From Antitrichia curtipendula (lineage: Eukaryota; Streptophyta; Bryopsida; Hypnales; Leucodontaceae), in contig OX579633.1 of the NCBI GenBank assembly GCA_951230915.1, positions 56,186,029 to 56,250,028 on the forward strand: DNA of 64,000 nucleotides, in the 5' to 3' direction. Below, piece by piece: positions 10,347 to 23,029 of the stretch. The position numbers and the translations under genes were made by a program. The notes beneath the pieces are model-generated. The model had not been told where the DNA came from and ran no database searches. It worked only from the letters and a program-made list of their open reading frames with translations. Position 1 is the stretch's first letter, and each line of letters opens with the position of its first letter.

Positions 10347-13300
10347 TTGAATTTCCGTCACACGACAGAGCTAGATGCGACCCCTATCCTCGAAAAAGTT
10401 CTTCGTCAGTCCGCATTGCCTTTGTTTCCAAGATCACAAACAAGCAGGCTGCAGTTCAGCATCATTTTAATGTCATTGTGCACATTGTTCTCCGTCAGTC
10501 ATCATTGCTTAGACGAGATCCTAACTTTCCTGAAGCATGATGTTCTTCCCACCGGAAATGAGTGTCCCAAAAATTCCTATGAAATGAAGACTATGCTTGG
10601 AAAATTAGGACTATCACATGAGGCCATCCATTGCTGTGATTGCGGCAAGACTCTGTATTGGAAAGAGAATGCTAATCTCAGTGAATGCCCCAAATGTGGG
10701 AAGTCAAGATACATTCACGGATCAAGCTCAGTTCCCCTCAAAGTTTTCAGGTATTTTTCTTTGATAAAGAGATTGCAAAGGATGTATCGATCCCCGGAGA
10801 TAGCAAAACATATGCGATGGCACTCAACAAATCACTCACAAGACAACAAGATGCGTTCAGTTGTGGATAGTGAGTAGTGGAAGTTTATAGATGATAAATT
10901 TCCTAGCTTTAGTCGCAGTGCCCGGAATGTTAGAATGGGCCTCTCTCTGGATGGCCTTAATCCTCACAGCTTCCAATCTTCCAAGTATTCAGTGTGGCCG
11001 GTGATGATGGTGCTCTATAATTTACCGCCATACTTAGTCACCAAAAGATTCTTCATTTGTTTGACAATGATTATACCGGGACCAAATTCTCCAACGGAAG
11101 AGACAATTGATGTTTTTCTACAGCCATTGGTATTAGAGTTGAAGAAACTATGGAAGGGAGTAGCAGCAGTGGACATGTCCGAACCTCCTGGGCGTAATAT
11201 AAACTTCAAATTGTGAGGTATGCTTATGTGGGCTATACATGACTTCCCAACTTATACATTATTGTCAAGGTAGGTTGGAAAAGGCTATGTTGGTTGCCCT
11301 GTATGTGGGGAAAGTACATTTGCGGAGCACTCCACTGAAGTGCACAAGACAGTTTATCTTGGTCACCGAAGATGGTTAAGACAGAATCATAGATGGCGAA
11401 GTGCACGAGCAGCCTTCAATGGACAAGTGAACTATGATGGACCACCACCCCGCCAATGTGGTTTGACTGTGGTACAGCGTGGTGGCTGGAGAGAAGCTTT
11501 TCTACAATGTGGAGGCCGACCTAACTCCAAAGATGACCCTGTGAAGAAAACAGGAGTTAAGAGGATTAGCATCTTATTCGAACTACCATACTGGCAGGTG
11601 AATTAATACATCCTTTTTTTCTTTTGTTTCTGAGGGATGGGGATGCCTGTACGTGACATTTCTAGTCCAAAATATGTGTGGTTTCATTTAATGTCAAGGA
11701 AAAAACGTACAACATGGTACTGCTTATTTGACAATAATGTTTAAGCATGACTGCAGCCATATTTGCATGCTCCAGAGTTTTCTATTGCCAGATGAGAGGG
11801 GGAAAATCGCTCTAAATAGGAATTCCTTTCCAAGTTCAAATTCCTTCCTTCGGGGATGTGTTTACTGCCGTGTTAAGTATTTCGTAAACTAGTCATGAGG
11901 CTAATGTCCGATTCTTGTTAACGAGGGAGCTGGCATGGTAGTTCATGATGATTGAAATAGTGTAATTTTTGTGCAAGTCCAAAAGCCTTTCTAAGCAAAG
12001 GAGAAATACGTCGAAGTTATTGAAGTGCGAAGATAGTGGAAGTCATCAGTCGTATGTGCCGGGCATTTTTTTATGAGACATTCTAGTAGTGGCCGCCACA
12101 TGTATAAAATCTTGCACTGCATAACAGTAGGTAAAAGTTTTCCATAGTCACAGCTCAATTGAATGTGTGTTCTCCGAAGTCGTTCTGAGGAGGTTGGTCG
12201 CAGAGAATAGGAAGTTTGGTTCATGAGTCCGCAACTTCTCTTTCACATTGATGAGTTGATCACTATGAGGGGAAGTGAAAGCCAAAAGAAAAATAATGTC
12301 TTCAGTTGTTAATGTCTCGTGTAGTATGTGAGCTTCAGGGGCTGACACTGAGGTGGCTTTACTGTGTGCATAGAGTCTCCCAATCCGCCACACCCTAGAT
12401 CCCATGCACATTGAAAAGAACGTATGCGAGAATTTATTGAAAACTTTATTTGGGGAAACAGATGGCACCCAATCAAGAGAAGATATGCGTACCCGCCAAA
12501 TTCGTCCTCACTTGCACCTGCAGCCGAACGTGGATGGTTGTACATATTTCATGCCTGATGCCCCGTATATATTGACAAGGAAAGAGAGAGAAGAATTTTT
12601 GAGCACGCTCAAGAAATTGAAGTTTCCGACCAATTATGTTGGAGCCTTAAGCAAGAAGATCCACGATGGTAAGCTCAGGGGACTAAAAACACATGATTTC
12701 CATATTCTTATGGAGCAAGTCCTGCCCCTATGTCTTAGAAACGTTGGAGATCCAAAAGTGGTGGGAGTTGTCATGCGCGTGAGCAGACTATTTCAGAAAA
12801 TTTGTGCAAAGGTGATTGATGTTTTGCAAAAAGAACAGATGCTAGAGGATGTGGCTGAAACTATATGCTCGTTGGAGAAGGAACTGCCACCATCTATTTT
12901 TGTCATAATGATGCAGGTACCAATACACTTGGTAGAGGAAATTTTCATGTGCGGCCCAGTCCATACACACTGGATGTACCCATTCGAACGGTACATGAAG
13001 GGTTTGAAAGGCTTCGTGACAAATAAAGCAAAAGCAGAAGGAAGTATGGCTGCAGCATATTTAAGGGAAGAGTCTATTGGGTTCTTAAACGAGTATCTCT
13101 CTACTTATACACCGACAACAAAGCGAGCGTGGGACGATAAAGAGGAGCCAGCCATGTATGATGAAATATTGGAGGGTGTAAAGAAAGACCGATCAATGAG
13201 TACAGAATTTCAGAAGTTCATTCATGGATTTGTTCTTGACAACACAACACATATGGAACCATATAGAAGGTAATTATTGCCACTCTATATGCTCCAGTTC

Positions 13301-15197
13301 TACCATTTCAGTTTCAGTAGATATATCTAATGGTGTATAGTACTTCCGTAGCCCTATGGGTAAGCATTCGGACTTAAGGTATTTCGGCATGCCAATAAGG
13401 TACGACGGTGTTGTACGTACTAAAAGTTGGTCTTGTACATAAGAAAAAGTGAATGACTTAGACGTAGAGGCTTGATGCTCCGGAGAAGTCATGGTTTGGC
13501 AGCCTGCAAATTTGCAGCCATTTCAGGAACTGAATGACGGTGTACAATTCTGTCAAGTTTGTGATGCCGATTGTTGGACTTGTGGTAGTTCGTGGCATAA
13601 TTTGCATTCCCAAATGAAATGTACCTGTCATGTCTGTAGAAAAGGATGTCACATTCGGGAAATTCACACTGACTTATAAACTAATTCGAAATGTTGTCCA
13701 CGTACGAGTGCAGAGTGTTTGATATAAATCCTACTAGCGCCAAAGTGTGATTGATATAAGTAAGAGGAGAGGGATTGATAGGAACATGATGGAATGTCCA
13801 AGTGTCTAGAGAGAAGGAAGATGAAGTTCATCAATGAATTTTCCCTATAAACTGTGAAGCCTGGTGGTAGGTCAAGTGTCATTAAATGAAACGTGCCATG
13901 TGGTTCTGGTTTCCATATTCCATCCTGTATATTTTGACTATCAAGTTCCAGTACCTTCTCTTTGTAAATGTCATGCAGGAAATACGAACAGAGTGTGACA
14001 GTCCGTGAGCAGGAAAGAAATGAATACCATCGACTGCAACATAGAGGAGGCCGCAAAACTCGTTTTGCCTATCCAAGAGAGCTTCGGCCTCTACCGGAAT
14101 TTTCAGAGTGGATCCTTGACGAAGTGAGGAGAGAGCAGCAAGCTGGCGTAGTCGTTGATCCAGAAGTTGTAGACACTGTTAGAGGACCGCTACATGTGGC
14201 AACAGCGTATAAAGGTATGTATGCTTTCGGTAACCACTACAGAGTTCTGAGCGCAGAGAGGTCCCTCAAAACTGCCGACAGTGGAGTAGCAGCAACATTC
14301 CAGCAAGTTTGCAGAAACGGAATTAGGGATGGCAATCAAGTCAATGCCGACGTTGAATACGTTGGACACATTGAAGAGATCTTGGAGTTGAATTATAGAC
14401 GCCACTGTTTGGTAGTTCTAGTCTGTGATTTTGTGAAAGCAAATTACGTTGGCGACAACGCTTCCATTAAAAAAGATAAATGGGGCTTCACGTTAGTTAA
14501 CTATGAGAGGAGGTATGGGAGTGTTAGCCGAGATAGTTTCGCATTTCCTATCCACTGCGAACAAGTCTTTTATTCTGAGGCAGTCGAGGCGCCGGGTTGG
14601 AGAGTTCTTCTACGCAAAGAAGTGAGAGGCAAAAGAGTGATGCCGACCCAGGAAGAAGAAATGCAACCCGAATTGTTTCAGATGGGACGTGACAACGACT
14701 TTGAAGGTCTCCGTCCGAAGAGGGAAGTTGGAGAAGACCTGCAGCAATTAGCAGCAACAGGTCAAAATGTGTTACTGCAACCCGTAGCTCAACCTCAAAG
14801 AAGAAGGGCTATTGTCGCACAAGGACGAGGCCGAGGTCGTGCTCCAGGACAAGGAAGGCGTAGAGCTCGTGCTGACCAGCAAATGCAGGGAAGACCTGCC
14901 GTGGAAGAGCACTCAGAACAGTCTATTGACGAAGAAGATGAATTCTTGGAAGAGGAGATGTTGCATAGAAACAATGTGGGCACCACATTGGCAGGTGAAC
15001 GGAGATGTAACACAAGGAGCCTAGGACGTTGCTTGCGGAGAGTGCGTCAGAGACTTCATGAACATGCGGTCCATGATGATGAGGACACCTCAGACCATGA
15101 AGTCAGTACTGTGAGCCCATCGTCGACATCAAGTCATGCAACAACATCAGAAGAAAGTGAGGATTCTCAAGTAAGCTCAAGAGTGCTGCCAATTTGA
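10347..15197 (+). pseudogene. CACTA (TNP2-type) transposase, copy 2, N-terminally truncated
   Basis: The second En/Spm transposase relative starts abruptly, without the Transpos_assoc domain. Exon 1 runs to 11597 (donor CAG|GTGAAT), exon 2 from about 12374 to 13269 with the DUF4218-like motif HTHWMYPFERYMKG, and exon 3 from 13979 to 15197 with the DUF4216-like domain. Exon 1 carries three in-frame stops: TAG 10875-10877, TGA 11214-11216 (CGA in homologues) and TAG 11271-11273 (a Trp codon in homologues). Exons 2 and 3 are fully open. Unlike copies 1 and 3, the C-terminus continues into an Arg/Gly-rich basic block (near 14810-14890) and a Ser/acidic tail. It belongs with the 3' terminus at 17501. 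Confidence 0.85.
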
Positions 15198-15599
15198 AAT
15201 TAGTAAGCTACTTCTACAAAAAACATACAAATTCGGCTTTCCAAACGTACATGGTATATCAATTGCATGTTCTGAAGTTGATGATTTCTTATAGCATGGA
15301 CAATATGTGATTTCGTGGACTTTGTTATGCTCTTTGACGTATACTTTGCCTAATTGGAGTATTAGTATTGTGCTTAGAAGGATTAACTTCAGGATAAGTG
15401 CCACCTTCAGAAAATTGTGTTACTGATCTGTGGCTCGCGAGAAGAGGAGTTGCTGAAGCATACGTTATATGCATCTCAGAAATGCTAGGTAGGAGCTAAA
15501 AATAAATCTTTAAGAAATAATAGTAAGTAAGCAAATAGTTGTTGTCAGATGAAATCAACATGTCTACTAAAAACCAAATGCTAGGGCCCCGCCGTGTCC

Positions 15600-17145
15600 A
15601 ACTACTGTGTGCATGTTTCTTGTAGGATGCCAAAGGAGACCAAAGTTCTGGAGGACGACCTACCATTTCAACTTGATGTACGCCACTCCATTGGAATGGT
15701 ATTGTCATACTCCTACTGTTTTTCTTTGTACAGAAATTGCCTTTAGTTTATTTTGTTTAGTGGTTCATAATGAGAGAGAGTCTATGAAGTTGAAGTCTTT
15801 CATTCTATTAAAGGTAGAGGGGAGTAGTATTGTGAGGAAGTGAAGGTGCTGAGCTTTGAATTACTTGCGTCATAGAAATTCTTCTGTGAAAGAGAAAATG
15901 TTGTCATTTTAATGCCGTGCCATGATAATTGAGCGTCACTAACATGGTTGTCTTGGTCAATTATCGAACAAGCTTATACAGAAATGAATTATGACCTAGT
16001 AAGGAAAAAGCCAATACTTCCAGAAGAAAGACTTGTTCAAAGATATTTTGTAGCCACACGGAAATCCGAATTTTGAACCTCATAGGAGTCTACCAAAAAC
16101 AGGGCTTCCCAATGAAACAGGGTGTTCTGACTGAAGTACGTGTCCACATCTTCATGCACCAAGGACTGTCATGTTTTAGAGGGCACTGGAGACCCGAAGG
16201 ACAGCACAGACGGAAGTCCGTCCATTCTTGCTTCTTCGGCCCAACCTCTCGCTCCTCAACCTCATTATGTTCAAATAGGATGAAGTACATTTTTTCATCT
16301 TTGACTTTCTAAAGTTGCTTTGATGACGCCCACAAAAGCATTCGAGGTAAATCCAACTTCTGTTTTCTGATAAATGATAAGTATTCTGTCAATGTTGCAA
16401 TTTTGTCATATATGTTTGTTATCTTTAGGATAATGTTTCTAATGAGAGAGTACATGTGTCAAATAACATTGCTTCTTATGCTTTTCAGGGGACAATGACG
16501 TACCTAGTCTTACAATCCAAGAGTGAAAGGTCCCAAGAGGGCCACTGAAATTTGCAAGCTTTTCAACCTTATCAAGGCTGTCGACATGAAGAAGTACGTG
16601 TACACCTACCGTCGCAGCTTTGTGTCGTCTACAGGTACAATCTCTCTTCTCTTGGTGACTATCATAACAAAATGTCCCTTGTAGAAGTGAGTATATTGTT
16701 TGTGTACCGTCGTGACTTACGTTACAATGCCATCAGGTAAGAAGATGAGCAAGGCACTGAAGATCCAGAGGCTTGTGACTCCCTTGACGTTGCAAAGGAA
16801 GCATCCTAGAGTGGCAATCAAAGAAGCTAATGGTTGCCGAGGCCAAGACCGAAGCAACAAAGTACCAGAAGCTTCTGGCTCTTCGTTTTAAGGAGCAACG
16901 TGATTATTGCAGCAATAGTTTGGCGAAGAAACACGTGTCTCATGCCTCCATTGGGAAGAGCGAGATGTAGGTGTGATGTCTATTCAGCTATGGTCATAAT
17001 CTCATTGGCAGAGTGTGTCCTACTTATAAGATGCTTCTTTCATGAGTACTTACTCCTAGAGCTGAATGTTTTTGAATGGAGATTTTGCCTTTGCAATATA
17101 ATTCTTCTAAGTTTATTCTGTATGTTTTGTAATTTTAACATCTGA
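15600..17145 (+). other. Second-gene (TNPA-like) exons of CACTA copy 2
   Basis: Several short exon-like stretches lie between copy 2 and the element's 3' terminus, on the same strand. One near 16190-16282 ends in a proline/glutamine-rich frame. One near 16529-16632 encodes [19 protein letters not shown] followed by a basic segment. One near 16820-16967 encodes a helical, Lys/Gln-rich stretch ending SHASIGKSEM and a stop. In En/Spm elements the second product (TNPA) is encoded downstream of the transposase and binds subterminal repeats; position and composition fit, but the family match is not secure and exon joints are uncertain. Confidence 0.4.
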
Positions 17146-17334
17146 AAGGGTGGTCGTCAGTACAAACACTCTTTGCTTTTGGTCTCAGTGACAATTTCAA
17201 TGACTAATAAATGTTAGAAACATCATTTTGTGGATAAAAAAAAGATTCCAAATAACTCAAATACGTTGTCATTTCAAAAAAAGATTACGTGGCACAGCAA
17301 TGACGTGTCTACTAGGCAGCCCTAAACCATCTTG

Positions 17335-17501
17335 TACTGTCCAGTATGACCAAAAAATTGACAAAAAATTGACAAAAAAATTGACAGAAACTGCAATATG
17401 AACCACTTTGACAGAGTGCCAAGTTCCATAAGTTATGGCAGTCATTTTGGACACTTTTCTGTCAAAAATCCAGTCAATTCGGGCCCATTTTCCTTGTAGT
17501 G
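17335..17501 (+). repeat. CACTA 3' terminus with TTGACA subterminal repeats
   Basis: The sequence ends TTTTCCTTGTAGTG at 17501, the exact complement of a CACTACAAGGAAAA terminus, a canonical CACTA end. The preceding 160 bp contain four near-tandem ATTGACAAAAA units at about 17355-17390 and scattered TTTGACA/CTGTCAA copies in both orientations, as expected for subterminal protein-binding repeats. The next bases, GGT (17502-17504), are a candidate 3-bp target duplication. From 17503 a different CACTA transposase exon begins in mid-domain, so this element was inserted into that gene. The matching left end was not found by eye. Confidence 0.75.
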
Positions 17502-17755
17502 GGTGCTCCTGATTACAATATACAATCTTCCACCGTGGTTGTTGACTAAGAAAAATTTCATATCTCTAACGGTGCTAATTCCTGGGCCAAAGTGTGCTAC
17601 AGCTGAGAATATCGATGTCTGTATGGGTCCTGTCATTCGGGACTTGTCGACACTTTGGAGAGGTATACCAACTGTGAATATGTCAAAGCCAGAAGGGCTA
17701 AGACAATTCACTCTCAGAGCCATGTTGATATGGACAATGAATGATTTCCCAGCCT

Positions 17756-17763
17756 ATGGACTT
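17756..17763 (+). repeat. Left 8-bp hAT target-site duplication
   Basis: ATGGACTT, identical to 23860-23867. It forms Tyr-Gly-Leu codons of the CACTA copy 3 transposase, so the pre-insertion sequence is known and the duplicate copy is the extra one. Confidence 0.9.
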
Positions 17764-18179
17764 CAATGTTTGTTTTTTCTAATTCAAGGAATCTGGATGT
17801 GGGCTCCAATTTAAAAGGAAATGATGAAGGTTAGGCACACTCACAATTTTCTGTGGTGCAAAATCTGGCTCCACATACAAAAGAAGTGGAAGAGGTATGG
17901 CATCAAGAGAAAAAGCCAAAAAACCACATTTGGCCATTTGAATTTTTAGATTGGTGCGCAATTTGGCAACTGAGAATTTGGGTTGGTACAAGATTGGGCG
18001 ACAATTTTTGAAAGAATAGAGCAAAGTGGGCAACACCATAATTTCAAAAAGTCCAATTTAGGCTTTAATTCAATCCACTTTTCAAAATAACTTCGATAAC
18101 TTTTCAAAATACTTTGATGTGTAAATGAGAGTCTCACATTTCTACAAACATTAGCCAACCACACTGAGCTAAACTATAC

Positions 18180-19475
18180 TTGTATCCTACAAAGACTCCG
18201 ACGCATAAGACCTGTACACACACACAAACACTCCGACGCGCAAGTCAAAATATAATTAACTTAACTTTCAAAGAACAAGTAGCATTGAATCTGCACAAAA
18301 AAGGACCTGCACACACACACACACAAGCACTCCAACACCGAAGTCAGGAAATAATGCAAATACAACTTCGACAAAGCAAGTAGCACTTAAGCTGCAGTTA
18401 ATGTGGGCATTGCGATCCAATTATCTCACTGTATGCATTATCTCCAAAGACTTCAAACACTCAGAGAGATTTCAGAAACAAATCCTACAGATAGTTCATT
18501 TGAATAAAAAATCTTTGGAATTCGGTGGGAGTGCTATCAGGAGGAGACTGTGTGGCATGGAATCTTGAGCCAATTGATCAGTCCTTCTAATTTTTCTACA
18601 AAAGTACTGAGTTTAAGTCTATATAAACTTGCTGACTCAAAATTCAGAAAGAAATCAACACAGACATGTTGGTGTCATTCAGGTAAGTCCCCAAATGACG
18701 ACTCCTTCAATCAAGATGTTTCATCTAGATCTGAGTAGTCTGTAGTCTGTAAAAGAGGAACTCAATCCAGATTAATCACCGTTGATCTACAATAGATTTT
18801 GATGAGAGCTTTACTGTATTGCATAGACGGAATAACGGAGATTGGAAAAAAGTTAAGATGAATGCTACATTTTTGAACACCAGACATCTGTGTGTCTCTC
18901 TAATATATTAGACTCTGAGTTTCCAAAATGGCTTTTTAATTTTAGTTTGTGAAGGTAGGGGTTACTAAGTTCCAAGTTTAAGCTCAAACAAATGGATTTG
19001 ACCAAGACGACAAGAAGAACAGAAGCTATTTCTTACCATCGTTAGCTTCATTGTAGTATTCTAAATACTCAGAAGCTGTGCCTCTCCTTTGGCACTCTGC
19101 AAACAAATCAGCCAGATCATTAGATTGTGCAGTGATAACGAACATTACCAATTCCAAGCAAATGCAAATTAGAACAATGGACATAGACCAATTTGATCAT
19201 TGCAGATTAGCAAACTCCACTCCATCACAATTTCCCCATAAGTCATATTCAAAGACCTGAATATTCCATCCACTAACCTTCTTATCAAGGCCAAGTGCCT
19301 TAGTACAATCCAATTCAACGTTGCACAAAAGGAGACCTGCACACACACACAAAGACTCCGACGCTCAAGTCAGAAAATGAAGGAATTTCAGTTTTCACAT
19401 AAGAAAGGAGCACTGAACCTGGCACAGAAGAAGACCTACAAACACAGGAACACTCCGATGCCCAATAGGAGAGCA
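18180..19475 (+). repeat. CA-rich repeats in the hAT subterminal region
   Basis: At least four related units occur inside the left part of the hAT element, near 18200, 18297, 19320 and 19415. Each has a short (CA)n tract followed by a CACTCCGACGC-like block and AAGTCA. The first two are adjacent with about 95 bp spacing, as are the last two. They could be transposase-binding subterminal repeats or simple microsatellite growth. No gene is visible from 17764 to 19843. Confidence 0.55.
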
Positions 19476-19843
19476 TTGTCGTTCCTTTAGAAACACTGTA
19501 CACTTCAAGTTCAAAGTTAGAGCTCACTAAAAGGGCATCACAAAGCAAAATGAAACAAGAAAATAGACAAGTTCTTGCATACAAGTGAGAAGACTACAGC
19601 CCATAAATAAAACCGTTTCTTCTTTAAGACAAGGTAACATGAACAGAAATATGATGCTACTCTAAACTTTGGAATGTGGTATGCCACAAAAATGCAACCT
19701 CATACATTTCTATTGCTACAGAAAGATAGATAGAATCTAAAGCAAAGAAACTGCAACTACCACATATCTAAAACCATGTAGGCATCAAACCTTCCCTAGA
19801 GACATAGAACCTAAACCTGAAAAACACAAGACCTATGGGAATG

Positions 19844-22800
19844 CTAAGCCATTAATCCATACCGATAGTTATCAGCTTGATTGACCCACTGGAGGAAACA
19901 CTTCTCATAAGGAAAATCTTCCAAGGTGTACACCTTTTGCCCATGCATGCCAACGACTAGGCTTAGATGATCACCTTGCAACCGATTGTGGAGCTTGTCC
20001 TTCAAGAACGCAAGTGAGGAGAAGCAGCGTTCGTCTTCAACGGATCTAAGAACATGGATCATGGCAATTTCAGCCAATTTCACATATTCAGGAATCTCTT
20101 TTGCCAAGGACGTGTTGGCATTGATAACCCGCCATAGGCGAGTTAAAGGATTCACAATCAACTGAGGGTCCTCCAAGGCAGCCATGCTGTTTGATAGCAT
20201 GGACAATTTGAACAAGTGCTGCTGCAATTCAAGCTGGAAGCAATCAAGGAGGGCTGGAACTAGACGCTTGTTCTCGTCTTCGCCAATCCACTTCGGCTCA
20301 CCATAAAATTTCTTTATCATGTCGAGATGCTTCCGAAAGCTCTTTTCAGCATCTTTTTGCCTCCAATATTGAGGGTAAACTATACCCAGAGCATCCAGTA
20401 AACCATGGGCAGGAAAACGACTAGCTAGCTCATCGATCAGCTGTTGGGCGGCACCTGCATCCAAAGAAGGTAGAGGTCAGAGCCTAGACCACCTCAGACT
20501 GCCAATACTGAATTTGCAATTAATCAAAACAATTAAAACACACTTACCCGTGCATTCACTCTTCACATCTTCAATGAGAGAATTCCAAGTTTCTCTAGTG
20601 ATTATAGCACCCTCATGCCGTGCAGTCAGCTCCTCTCCATTGACAACAAATTGCAAATGTTGGACATCGTTTAGGTCCATAGAGCTCCATGACAGAAAGA
20701 TTTGGTCATGACGGAGCTTAAGCAAGTTTGTCAAGTGCACAAATTTGGGACCACAGAAAGCTGAGCCATGACCCTTGTACATCTCAAAGAGCTTCCCTAA
20801 ACATTTCTGGAGTGCCCCCACGAAGTCACAAATATAAACATCCCGCTGCTGCGCAAATTGGATTAGGACATCCACGACTTCCAGAAGCGGGAGAAGACAT
20901 ATCATACCAACCACATGATATGGATCCAGCATCTTCTCCAGCAAGTCCTTAGCCTTTGCACGAAGACTCCGCTGCAAAAAATGAAAACACAAGTCAGTGT
21001 GGCCATGAACCAGCCAGCCACAAACACCTTGAATGCAAGACAGAGCAACGTGGAAGCAAACTTCGACCACAAAGCCAGCAGACAAACAGGTAACCATGCA
21101 CCACAATCCTCCAAGGCTCACTCTTCCAAAATTCACAAGCCTTCTCCCCTGCTTAAATGAATTACAATGACAACAAAAATAAGACCAAAAAGAACTACAA
21201 GGATGGACTACAAATCCTCTCCACCTCTCTCTCCTGCTTGCTCACATCACTTCTAGTATGCAATCCTATTGTAGCTCCCAACAATGAATGCAAACTCACT
21301 CTGATCCCCACAATGTGTAAACATGTGCAAAACGTAATCATACCGTTTCAGCCTTGTTGATCGAATCCAAACGCAGCTTGGACATCACTGAGCGATACTC
21401 GCTGAGAAGGCGCCACAGTGGAGAAATGAGAGAGATCCATCGCGTTGTGACATTTTTCAAGAGCTTCAGGCCTTTAGTATCTACCAATTGTGCCAACGCG
21501 CGGAACTCTGCTTGGCATTTCGGAGAGTGAGCAAAGTATGCATGGCAAAGCTTACACAAATCTTCGACTGCGTGGAACAAGTCGAGCCTACTCAATGTTT
21601 TAACTGCCAAGTTAACTCGATGTCCCATGCAGTGAACACCAGTGACATGTGGCGCATACTTCGCCTTCAATTGGACAGTAACTCCTGTTCTGCAACCTTG
21701 AAAGGTAGAGACGCCATCAGCTCCGAAGCAGACCAACTTTGTCGCTATTGCGACCTCATCCAAGTCACCACGAACTCCAACAACGCCCATTAAAAGGGCT
21801 GTCAAATTATCAGCTGTTGCACCGTCAGACTCCAGTTTCTACAAGGTAATGAGGAGTGGCACATGAACCCAGTCTAGCATGATGTAAATATGAACAGCGG
21901 TGTAAGAACAATTATCTACGCCAGACGTTTCATCACACGTTAGAGCAATATATTTAGCAGATTTAATCATGGCTTTCATCCTCTCTTGCACAAAGGAATA
22001 CATATGCTCAGCCATTAACCAGCCAGCACCAACACTCCAATGCATCGACGGGCAGTTTGGAGTTTCCAACAAACGGTAGAGATTGAATTTTGCCTCGAAC
22101 TCAGCCATAGGTCGACCAGCACATAACAGCTGAAACAAAGTTGCAAACTGCACCCGCTTCCTTCGTGCTTCTGTGGAAGTACAGTTGTTGATTTGTTGGA
22201 CAACAGAAGATGGACGTTTGACAACATACAATAACATGTTCACTTTGTGTACCTTACAGTGAGCATGCTTACTGATGGTGTCCCACTTTGGTGCCATCAG
22301 TCGAGGCTTCTTTCCAACGTCCAAGCACACTCGATATTTAACCATATGCAGCCAGCCATCTGCAGTGAGAACCATTTCGGCCCAGGGACACTTTGCACTC
22401 CACTCCATTTGGAATTTGCGAGTTAAATCATAATTAGGTTTTCCCAACCGAATAAGTGGCTACAGCTCCTCCTCCTCGTCCATATCGTCACCAGACATGT
22501 CACTGTTCTCCACAGAACCATGCACCGCAAGGAAGTCTGCATCGTCCTCACTGCACAGGTAGCTTGGAGAGTCAGTAGATAACGATACTACTGGAATTGG
22601 CGGCTTTGAACTCAAAATTACACAACTCCTTGGCTCTACAGGAGATGTAACAGCATCATTTGCATCCAAAGATACAGGTGGTGGGGAAAGGACTCGGCGA
22701 GGTTGTGAGGATACACTCTTTCTTCTACTTGAAGAAGGTAGCGTTTTCTTCAACGGATCATGGAGATCCAGGGGACCACGGTTCTCAGAATTGCTCGAAG

Positions 22801-23029
22801 TTGTGTAAAAGCTCCGAAGGGTGACCTGGTCTCTAGCTCTCTTCTTCCCTTGCTCCTCCGAGACTCGGCGCTGCTGCTTCCGCTTTCTCTCCGCAGCATC
22901 CACGATTTGCTGATTGCGAAGGTCTTTCCTCTGCTTCCTCAATTGAGACTCCGCAGCAGCCTTCCGTCCCAAGTTTGATTCAGATGCACCGCTTGCGTCT
23001 CAGGCCCCAGATGCATCAGCCAACACCAT
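19844..23029 (-). pseudogene. hAT-family transposase
   Basis: Spliced frame: ATG at 23029, exon A to 21344 (donor ACG|GTATGA), exon B 20971-20548, exon C 20454-19844, phases consistent. The start is basic and rich in Arg/Lys/Gln. Next comes an RNase-H-like core with TCDETSGVD (candidate first catalytic Asp), CFGADG (second Asp) and HCMGHRVNLAV, motifs typical of hAT proteins related to the ZNF862-like group. The last exon holds the hAT C-terminal dimerisation region (RSVEDERCFSSLAFLK). Stops interrupt exon A in frame: TGA at 23000-23002, TAG at 22460-22462 and TAG at 21839-21841. The frame is otherwise clean, so decay is recent or, less likely, some stops are sequence errors. Confidence 0.88.

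Noticed and set aside
13491..13679. Cys-rich frame inside CACTA copy 2 resembling a zinc finger
   Set aside because: It lies wholly within the intron between exons 2 and 3 and has no counterpart in copies 1 and 3.
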